A DNA stretch of 20,172 nucleotides. Source: a virus. Of the stretch, positions 7,234 to 16,900 are shown piece after piece. Made by a program: the position numbers and the translations under genes. The DNA is taken from the IMG/VR virus record IMGVR_UViG_3300043409_002103, positions 1-20,172 of that record; one strand, written 5' to 3'. Below the pieces are notes generated by a model. The model saw only the letters and a program-made list of their open reading frames with translations, had not been told where the DNA came from and did no database searches. Each line of letters begins with the position of its first letter. The first letter of the stretch is position 1.

Positions 7234-7875
7234 ATGGCTACGTATCTACAATCAAATTCCGGAATATATAAGATCACTAGTACGGCTAGTGGTAAGATAT
7301 ATGTTGGTTGTGCCTCTAATGTAAGAACTAGAATAAATGGACATCTCTATGATTTAAGAAGAGAAAAACATAATAATAATTATTTACAAAGAGCCTGGCT
7401 TAAATATGGTGAAGAAAATTTTGTTTTTGAGATAATTGAAAAATGTAGTGTAAATGATTTACATGCTAGAGAACACTATTGGGTTAATGAACTTAATTGT
7501 TTAGATAAAAGTATTGGTTATAATATTAAACCTACTGATCCTAATGGTTGCTCTATTCAATCTGAAGAAACAAAAGAAAAATTAAGACAAGCGAATACAG
7601 GTAAAAAACCATCCTTAGCATGTACTGAAGCTGGTAAAATATACAATGCTTCAGAAGAATGCAAGATGAATTTAATAGAAGCTAGAAAAAAATTAAAAGA
7701 TATAGATTTTAATATTGTTAATGCACACAAAAGAAAATCTATAAAAAATATAATTACAGGTGAAATATATGAATCTTTAGCAATGGCTGCAAATATTTTA
7801 AATATTCCTAAATATGAATTATCAAGACGTATCTTAGGAAAGAGAAAAAACAATACTAATTTAATTTACTTATAA
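7234..7875 (+). CDS. GIY-YIG homing endonuclease with NUMOD3 and NUMOD1-like DNA-binding motifs
   Basis: This 213-residue, probably free-standing, homing endonuclease would cut DNA at a specific site and promote its own spread. The GIY-YIG nuclease domain covers residues about 9-100, with G10-I-Y12 and Y23-V-G25. By alignment to phage T4 I-TevI from memory, the catalytic residues are R33 (I-TevI R27), H37 (H31) and E80 (E75, in REHYW), all present. Residues 109-126 (E-E-T-K-E-K-L...NTGKKP) match the NUMOD3 pattern, and 168-213 (ITGEIYESLAMAANIL...GK...NLIYL) match a NUMOD1/IENR1 helix-turn-helix like the I-TevI C-terminus. The protein therefore looks intact and active. It lies alone among virion genes. 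Its first six residues, MATYLQ, nearly copy those of the downstream gene (MSTYLQ), and its stop overlaps that gene's ATG by one base. No split exon is visible, so it does not look intron-borne. Confidence 0.93.
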   Translation: MATYLQSNSGIYKITSTASGKIYVGCASNVRTRINGHLYDLRREKHNNNYLQRAWLKYGEENFVFEIIEKCSVNDLHAREHYWVNELNCLDKSIGYNIKPTDPNGCSIQSEETKEKLRQANTGKKPSLACTEAGKIYNASEECKMNLIEARKKLKDIDFNIVNAHKRKSIKNIITGEIYESLAMAANILNIPKYELSRRILGKRKNNTNLIYL

Positions 7876-10800
7876 TGAGTACTTATCTTCAGGGCGTCAC
7901 AGATTATATACCACAAGCGCAACCATTTCAACCGGATCTGAACTTTTATGCAAATGTTATGCAGACAAAGCAGACCCAGTATGACACAAACTGGAAGGCC
8001 TTAAGTAAAATGTACAGTCAGTATTATTATGCTGATTTAACACGTGATGGTAATATAAAAAAGAAAGATAGTTATTTAGATAATATTGAATTTCAACTTA
8101 AAAGAGTATCTCAGTTAGATCTTTCTTTAGAGCAAAATGCTACTCAAGCTACACAAGTATTTAAACCTTTTTATGAAGATAAAGGCTTAATGAAAGATAT
8201 GGCTTGGACTAAAAACTATAGTAATCAATTAAATAAATCAGAAATTTTTAGAAATTCCACAGATGAAAAAAGCAGATCCCAATATTGGGAAGATGGTGTA
8301 CGTGGTATGAACTATTTAAAAGATGAATTTAAAGAAGCTACAGAAGAGGATGCTATGGGTTTTCAAAATGCTGAATATGTACCTTATGTAAACCTTCAAG
8401 AAAAAGCTGAAAAAATTGCAAAAGATGCAGATTTATCTATTGAGAAAGTAGAGTTCAGTGATGGAGGTAAGTTTATTATTAAAACTAAAAATGGCGAAGC
8501 TCTTACTGAACCTTTACAAAAGTTATTTGAATCACGTTTAGGTACTGATCCTGGCATTCAATCAGTATATAAAATGAAAGCCTATGTAGATAGAAAAGAT
8601 TATGCATATAGTAATGCTGCTCAATTTGGAGGAGATAAAAATGCATCAGAGATGAAGTATCTTGAAAATAGCTTTAATGTGTTAAAAGCTCAAAGTGATC
8701 TAAGATATAAGCAGCTTCAAGTAAATACACAAGTATATGATAATAAAATAAAAGATTTACAAAGTCAAGTTGATAACGGCACTGCATCACCAAATGCAAA
8801 ATTAATGATTGAGCAATATAAAATGAATAAAGATATTAATGATAAAGTTTTGGCCCGTGCTGAATCTGAATCTAAAATGCTTAATGGTGGTCAATCTAGT
8901 ACAGCAGTAACAACTACAGGTTTTTCAAATCCCTATGGAGACTTAAAATCATTAAGATATAAAGTTGATAATGGAATGGCTTCAATGTTAATGCAGAAAG
9001 ACTTGAATGAAGCAGCAAATGTATATGCATTCAGAGAAATGGAAATGGACATAGAAGCCAATCCATATAAAATCTTAGAAGAGAAACAAAGAAATAGTAT
9101 GCAATTAATTGCAGCTAGAGAAAGAGCATCTATGAATGTTGCAGGTTATAAAATGAAACTTCAAAAACAAAAAGATTATGAAGATGGCATTTTAGAAAAT
9201 GATCAAGGATACAGAGATGAGCAAGGAAACATACAGTTATATGAAGATCAAAATATTGTCACAACAAAAGAAAGAACTTCTGGTAACACTACAGATGCAA
9301 CTAACTTCAAAAATAGAAGTAGAGATATTTCTAATATGACTAAACAAGATTTACTTGATCCATATTTTAAAACTACATTTTCTGTATTAGATCAGGCAAT
9401 AGCCGGTAAAAAAATCAGTAAAGAAGATGCCGGTAAAATACTTGGTTATAATAAAAACCAAAATATATCTTTAGATGACTTCATTAAGAAGTATAATACA
9501 TATGGAGATCCTTGGTTAAGAAAACAAGTAGGATCTAAAGGTATTAGAGATATAAGAAATAAAATGAATGAGTGGGTTGGGGACAATAGAGAATTAAGCT
9601 TGTTTACTCAAAATGGTGAAAAAACACCAATCTATAAACAATATAGAGATGCTAATATGCAAATGCATGATTACATGCTATATATTAAAGCAGATGAAGA
9701 CTGGAGAAAAGAATCATCAAAATCTGTTGTAACAGACCTTACAAGGGATGGTTATGGAAAAGCTAAATTTTTATATAATGATGATGGTAATCTAAGATCA
9801 GAAAAAGAATACATCAATGAGTTATTAAAAAATAAAGCAATATCTAAAGAGGATTATGCGGCTCACTTAGCAAAAGTTAAAGAAGAAAAAGGAGAATCTG
9901 CTTATAATGGTTATCTTACTATGGCTAGTATGCTAATGGGTAAAGAGCCAGGATGGTTGAAAATGTTAAATAACATAAACAGCTATCTTGAACCAGTTGT
10001 TAATCCTAAAACTTATGCTGCTAAAAAAATATATAAAGGTCTTACAGAAGGCTCATCTGACTTTGATTACAATACTCTTGTAACTGAAGCAGGTAAGTCA
10101 TATTCAAGTAAGGAAGTTATTAAGAAAGCGCCTGCTAGAATACCAACAAAAGGACCAACAGATCCTGGTACAGGTTTATATACTATAGGAACATCATTAA
10201 TAAGTGTAAATCCAAAAGGACTTAGCCTAGGTAAAGTAAAATGGAATGAAGTTGCAAATGATTTAAGTGGTTTTGATTGGTCAGGTATAACAGATAGGGT
10301 ATCCTTATATGGTATTTCTAAAGATGTATATGATAAATCAGGCAACAAACATAATGATATGGGTAAAGCTGTGTTTGACAAAATACGTCAAGATATGCAA
10401 AAAGGCAAATCTTCCTTAAATGTTTTTGAACTTGAGGTTGCTCCAATAGCGGGAGCTTCAGGTAGAACATCTGCTGTAGTTGTTAAACCAAATACAGAAT
10501 GGATAAAAGCCAATACATCTAAACTAAATTCAAAAGGAGGTATATCTGAAGCTGGTTTATTTACTCCAAATGAAGCACAAGCCATTATGAAAAATGGTCT
10601 TACTTATTTCATGGATAATAGAAAAATGAATAACAGTATGTATAAGTCAGCGTATCAATCTCCAATAGAAAGTTATGTTGAGATCTTTGATAAGTATGAA
10701 GTAAACAGTATTGGTGGAGATCCAATGAAATCATTTAAAGTTGAAAAGAATACATTGGGTACAGGAGATTATACTACTACAGTATCTTATCCTATATTTA

Positions 10801-10964
10801 ATCCGGACAATGGTAAAATGGAACAAGAGGTATATAGAAACAATATTGGTTTAACTGGTGAAAACTTAACTACTTTAAGAAACAATATTGTGTATAACCT
10901 AATGGATGATCTGGATTTTGAAAATACTTTAAAATATAATAACTTTGAAAAAGAAGGTAGATAA
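7875..10964 (+). CDS. Putative large internal virion protein, MSTYLQ-GVTDYIPQ family
   Basis: This is a 1029-residue protein without recognisable enzymatic motifs. The N-terminal 110 residues (TDYIPQ-QPF-PDLNFY, then KQTQYD, LTRDGNIKKKD and LDLSLEQN segments) look strongly conserved. From memory, they resemble the start of uncharacterised proteins in uncultured Bacteroidota phage genomes; this needs a database check. Residues about 260-480 are rich in charged helix and likely coiled coil. The C-terminal third is mixed alpha/beta with GG-, Ser- and Asn-rich loops. There is no signal peptide and no convincing membrane span. Translation is probably coupled to both neighbours: ATG overlaps the previous TAA (TAATG), and its own TAA overlaps the next ATG. 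Size, lack of cysteine and position next to the 2524-residue protein suggest an internal or ejected virion component. The homing endonuclease gene appears inserted at its 5' end. Confidence 0.85.
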   Translation: MSTYLQGVTDYIPQAQPFQPDLNFYANVMQTKQTQYDTNWKALSKMYSQYYYADLTRDGNIKKKDSYLDNIEFQLKRVSQLDLSLEQNATQATQVFKPFYEDKGLMKDMAWTKNYSNQLNKSEIFRNSTDEKSRSQYWEDGVRGMNYLKDEFKEATEEDAMGFQNAEYVPYVNLQEKAEKIAKDADLSIEKVEFSDGGKFIIKTKNGEALTEPLQKLFESRLGTDPGIQSVYKMKAYVDRKDYAYSNAAQFGGDKNASEMKYLENSFNVLKAQSDLRYKQLQVNTQVYDNKIKDLQSQVDNGTASPNAKLMIEQYKMNKDINDKVLARAESESKMLNGGQSSTAVTTTGFSNPYGDLKSLRYKVDNGMASMLMQKDLNEAANVYAFREMEMDIEANPYKILEEKQRNSMQLIAARERASMNVAGYKMKLQKQKDYEDGILENDQGYRDEQGNIQLYEDQNIVTTKERTSGNTTDATNFKNRSRDISNMTKQDLLDPYFKTTFSVLDQAIAGKKISKEDAGKILGYNKNQNISLDDFIKKYNTYGDPWLRKQVGSKGIRDIRNKMNEWVGDNRELSLFTQNGEKTPIYKQYRDANMQMHDYMLYIKADEDWRKESSKSVVTDLTRDGYGKAKFLYNDDGNLRSEKEYINELLKNKAISKEDYAAHLAKVKEEKGESAYNGYLTMASMLMGKEPGWLKMLNNINSYLEPVVNPKTYAAKKIYKGLTEGSSDFDYNTLVTEAGKSYSSKEVIKKAPARIPTKGPTDPGTGLYTIGTSLISVNPKGLSLGKVKWNEVANDLSGFDWSGITDRVSLYGISKDVYDKSGNKHNDMGKAVFDKIRQDMQKGKSSLNVFELEVAPIAGASGRTSAVVVKPNTEWIKANTSKLNSKGGISEAGLFTPNEAQAIMKNGLTYFMDNRKMNNSMYKSAYQSPIESYVEIFDKYEVNSIGGDPMKSFKVEKNTLGTGDYTTTVSYPIFNPDNGKMEQEVYRNNIGLTGENLTTLRNNIVYNLMDDLDFENTLKYNNFEKEGR

Positions 10965-13900
10965 TGGCAGATGAAACACCTTTTAGCCCGCTAGATGCGT
11001 TAGGTCCAGAATATGGAGATATAAATGCACCAAGATTAGATGCTCAAGGTTTGTCTCCTTTTGAAGGAGATATGCTTAGAGACCCTAAGATTAATTTTCC
11101 AAAAGTTGAAAGATACTTTCCGGTATTACCTAAAGTTGGTAATCTTGATAGGCCTAATAGAGCAATTGAACAAAATGTTGTAAGAACTCCTGCAAATAAT
11201 TCTAGCATAGCTCCTAAAAGAATATCAGGTAGTCAAAATAAAGCAAGCACACGTCAGTATTTAGATGCTCTTTTTCAAGCTAATCAAAATAAAAATTCAT
11301 ATGCAAAAATATATTCATACAATGCTGGACCAGATGGTAACGCATTTTATAAAAGATATGCATCATATGGACAAGAAACATTTGATAAGATTGGGTTTCA
11401 TCCATTAAGAGATAATGAATCAAACTTTAATGCACAAACAACTAAGTGGGATGATTTCTCTAGAATGATGACACATTCATTTGGGCCTTTGTTTGCAAGA
11501 GGTTTTGTATCAGGTCCAAAGAGTTTATGGAAAATGGCTCATGGTGACTTTACTAGTGCAGATAGAGAAGATGCTACGGCATATGAAGAAGCTGCTGCAA
11601 TTGGTCAATCAAGTAAAGGTGGTCTTTTCAGCTTTGCTAATAATACTATGATGAACTTTGGTTATACAGCCGGTATTATAGGAGAAGCCATTGTTGAAGA
11701 AATAGGTGGTGCATTACTTGCAGCTCCAACAGGAGGTGTTAGTTTATTTGCAACAACTGCAAATATAGCTACTAAGGTTCCTAAAGCATTAAGTTTAACT
11801 GAAAGAGCTTTTAATGGTTACAGTGCTGTAAAAAATACTTTAAAAAGTTTTGACAGTATGCAGTCAGCAAGAAAGTTTTGGAATGCTGCATCATCAAATA
11901 AGACTATATCTGCAATTGGTAGAGGATTGAATCCTTTAGAAAATACATTTGAAGCTATGAGAGCTATAAAAGGTGCAGACAATATTACAGACCTTGCAAC
12001 ACTTTCAAAGACAGCAGGCGGTTTCTATAGAGATATTAGAAAGATTAATATGGCTTTATCTGAAGCTAGATTAGAAGCCGGTATGGTTGAAAATAAAGTA
12101 TATGATAAACTTTATCATGAAGCTTACATGGCAAAAGGTGAACCGCCTAATAATAAAGAACAAGCTGCTCTAGAAAAACAATCTAAAGAAGCATCATTAG
12201 AAACTTTACTTACAAACACAGCTCTTATATATGCATCAAATGCAATTACCTTTAATAACATCACAGGACCCAGAGGAGGCTTAAGAAACTTTATGAAATC
12301 TACTAAAGATGATATATATCATATGGCATCTAAAGAAGGTCAAAAAGACTTTGGTAAAATAGGTAAGGTAATTTATGATAAAACTGCTAAAAAGTTTGAC
12401 TTAGAAAAATCTGGATTTAAAAGCTGGTTAAAAGGTTGGAAAAGAGATCCCATATATAAATCTGTATTTGGTACTATAGGTTACTTTAAAGCTAATTTTA
12501 CTGAAGGTATTCAGGAAAACTTTCAGGAAGTAATTGCGCAGGCTAATGAAAGATATTATGTTGATAGTTACAAGAGCCCTACATTGCAAACACAATTATA
12601 TTCTAAAGGTGTAATCTCGGCTGATTTAAAACCTAAAAGTAGTTACTATTCAGAAGGTTTAAAAGACCAATTTGGTTCTCAAGGTTTTGAAACATTTGCT
12701 TCTGGATTCTTTATGGGAACCTTAGCTGCTCCAGTAAATGCAGCAATTCCTTTTTTAAGCTCTACTTATAATAGAACATTTAATAAAGAAGAGTTTGCTA
12801 AATGGGAAAAAGATGAAGTTGCCATTGCTACAAAACTTAAGAAGGAACTTAATGAAGTATCAATGAAGGACTTTATGTCTGATAGAATTATGAATACAGG
12901 TGCTCAAGATTTGATTAGCAAAATAAGAACCAATGCTAGTAAGAAAGAGGGCCTAGATTCAGAAACTGAATCATACATAAATGCTGTTGGTACTATGAGA
13001 AGAACAGGTACCTCTGATATTTTTATTGATAACTTAAAATCATTTAAAGAATATGATGATAAAGAGTTTGCTGATGCTTTAAAAATTACAGAAGACCAAG
13101 TACCTAAATATAGAAGTAGAATTGATAATGCGGTTACTAGACTAACCGACATTAATAATATTTTTAATTCAGCAGAAAGAAAGTATCCTAATCCAGCAAG
13201 TTTAGATAACCTAGGTGAGCCCGGATCTGATGAGTATATTGCAAAAGTAGCGTTATATAATGGTTGGAATAGATCTATAAATAACTATGCATTTTTTACG
13301 GAAGCCTATCAGGATGTAAGAAAAAGAAGAAGTCAGATACAAGATAAGTATAGTAATAATCCAAACTTTCAAAGTTTAAACAGTACAGAAAAAACTTTAT
13401 TGTTTGAACCTGAAAGAATAAAAGATGAAGTAAAAATATTGAGTACTCAACTTGCTATAGAAAAAGATGGGGAAAATGATTCTAAAAAAGTATTTGATTT
13501 AGAAAATAACATTAAAGCATTAACTGACTATTCTAATGCTCATTTAGCATTTGATAACTTTTTTAATAGAGCAGACTATGCTAAAGTTATAAAAGAAGAA
13601 CTCCAGAAGAAAACAGGTAAGGAACCTACTCCAGAAGAAATTGCAGAAGAGTTAGATAATAAGTTTGGTTCATTAGACAATGAAGAGCGCAAGCTATTTC
13701 ATATGATTAATCTTAAGAATGCTCATAATAGTTATTTAAAAACACTTGCTAAAGATAAAGGAGAATATATTTTTGATGAAAATGTAGAAGAAGGTTTTGG
13801 ACTTTTAATAGATTATTTAAAACTTGGGCATGAGAAACAAAGTCTTGCTGAGTATGTAGATATCATGAATGACCCAGCTCAGTTCATGGAATCAGCTAGA

Positions 13901-16900
13901 AGAAATGCTGAGTGGATGAGAAAGTTTTATGATAAAAGAGTAAAATACTTTGAAGATCTTATTAACTCTGAGTTAGGTAAAGTAAGAGACAATGCTTTTT
14001 TGAACAAACTTGCAGATGACCAATTGTATTTAAATAAAGAAGACATGGAAAACTATCTTGGAGACAAGAATATTCCACCTTCTGAAATCTATGATGCTAA
14101 ATCAAAACAAGTATATCCTAAAGGTAGTAAAGAATACAATGAAATATATGCTGAATACTTTGAAAAGAGAGCTAAATTAAAATCACAATTAAGTCCAAAG
14201 AAAACAGGTGTAATCAAACAGACCTATGAGGATAAGATAAATGAGCTTAATGCTAAGAAACAAGAAGAGATTGATGCGTTACCTACTGAGACATTTAAAA
14301 ACTATGGTGAAGACCTACAAAGAAAAGGTAAAAATAAATCTGTAACTATTCAAGAACTAAATGAGCAGTTACAACCTGAAGAGTATGTAGAAGTAGATTA
14401 TAAAAATGCCATTGAACCAATGGTGTTTTATAAAGATGCTGAAGGTAATTTAAGATATGAAACTCCAGATGGAGCCTATGTTGAAATGGCTGAACTTAAA
14501 ACTAGATTCACGGAAGCTAAGAGGTTTAGTTATGAGCAAAAACCAGATGAGTCTAAAGTGAAAGAGATTGAAGATAGATATAAGGCTAGAATTGAGGAAA
14601 TCATGGAAGCCTACAATTCAGACTTACAAGATATAGAGGCCACTATTCCTTTTGAAGAAGTTACTGCTGACACTAATTTAAGCACAGCGGATCTTAAAGA
14701 TTTTAGAAACATGCTGTATGAAAAGTTTGTATCTGACTACTTGGATAATTTATCACAAGAAGAGCAAGATGCAATTTATGCAGATGAAACTGTAATGGAT
14801 CTAGAATTTGAGAAATGGTACAGACTTCCGGAAAACAAGAAATACTTTGATGAGTATAACAAACAGAACAAACCTAAAGCTGTAAAAAATAATATAGAGT
14901 TTGATTTTGAAGGAGCTAAACTAAATACTTCAGATTTAACTCTTCCTGAAATAATCAATTATAGAGATTCTATTAATCAGAAGATAACTAATCTAGAAGA
15001 AATAATAAGTGAAGCTGAAGAAATAGAAGGTGAAGAAGAAGCCATTGCTATATCTAAGAAAGAAAGAAATGAATTAAGAACTGATTTAAGAAATCTTAAT
15101 ATTGTTATTCAAAGAAGACAATATGAAAACTTTTCTGAGCCCATTAAAGAAGCCGTTATAAAAATACAGAAGCTTATTACTGCTCAGAAAAATGTTGAAG
15201 AAGACTATCTTCTTACTGAAGATGACCAGGTAACAGGTTTAAAAAAAGGAGAGAAAGCATATAGAATAAATGGAGAAATTCATAGAAGGACTACTAATGC
15301 CATACAAGATGTACTTGGTAGTGAATATGAATATCAAGGTAAAGCTCAAGTAGACTCTGCTTTTAATAATACTATTGGTAAAACTGGTTTAAATGAAAAA
15401 TCTATAAATGAATTTATAGACACATTAAATGGATTACTAGCTTCAGATAATTTACCAGGAGCAAATAGTTTGTTTATTGAAAAAATAGAAGATCAGTTAA
15501 AAGCTCTTGATGGATTAACACCTGAACAGATTAAACTTGAAAGAGAGAAAGAAGTACTGTTAAAGTCTCTAGATAAAAAGATAGGTGACATTATTAAAGC
15601 TGAAGAAGATAGATTACCACAAAGAGTAGATAATCTAAATGTACAAAGACAAGAAATTGAAAGACAGCTTTTAGAACTTGAAAATAAAATCAAAGGTACT
15701 AAATCTTCCACAACTACTACAACTACTACAGATACTAAAGCTGATATAGAAAGAAGATTAAAAGAAGAAGCAAATACTTTAGAAAAAGAGTTTGCAAGTA
15801 TTAAAGTTAAAGATGGCGGAACTCTTTTTGGTAAAGATGGAAGTTTGTATATAAATGCTTTAGATGCTGCTGTTTATGGTATAAAAGAATCATTTAAAAT
15901 TATATTACCAGAATACCAAGAAAAAGCAGATAGATATATTTTTATCACTAAGTATTTTGATCAAGCTGTTAAAAAAGAACTAGCTGCTTTAGGAAGTACT
16001 ACAGATACTAAAGCTGATGTAGAAAGAAGAAGACAAGAAGACTTAGATAAAACTAATGCTCAAATTGAACGTGTAGAAAAAAGAGGTGATTCTTTTATTA
16101 GAACAAAAGTTGAAGTTTATACTACTTTAAGTAGTAATGAAACATTAGATGAAATTATAATAATTACATTTAAAGATGGAAGTAGAATATTTAGAACAAC
16201 AGATGTTAAAACAGGAGAATTAATTCTTGATGAAAAAATAAAAAAGGATAATTCCACTACAAATGAAAAATTTATTGAAGAATGGGTTGGCAACTTAGAT
16301 AACAGTTTAAAGAAAATATCAGAAGATAATAATCCAAATAAAACTGCTGTAGATAAAATCAATGCTAAATATGCTGCAGAATTAGAGGCATTAAAACAAC
16401 CTACTAACACTACTAAAGCAACAGAAGAAGAAGCCTTAGCGCATAATACTACTAGAGATATTATTATGAATATGTTTGCTGAAGAAACATATCAAGATAG
16501 TAGAGATGCTGGTAACTTCTTAGATGATGCTAAAGATTACTTAGAGTCTGGTGTTAAACCAAAGTTTGATGAAGCTAAGATAACAGAAGAAGCATATAAT
16601 AATTTGTTCAGCCCTGAAGGTTTATTAACTACTATTAAAAAAAAGGTAGATACTGGAGAATTCTTCTTAGTAGGCAGAGGACTAGTAGTATATGATTCAA
16701 ATATTAATAAACTTAATAAAGATAAAGATAGAATTGCTGGTGAGATTGACTTACTTATAGCTACTAAAGATGGTATATTCATTGTAGATATTAAGTCTGG
16801 AGAATCAACAAAATGGAGAAACTTTAATAAGTTAAGCACAGATAAAGACAGAAACTATTCTAAAAGAGAAGAATATACTTTACAGCAAGGAGCCTATGCT

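Noticed and set aside
7234-7875. The endonuclease as part of a group I intron or intein
   Set aside because: The downstream gene has its own complete start and N-terminus, no exon fragment ends upstream, and I see no intron core or intein splice motifs.
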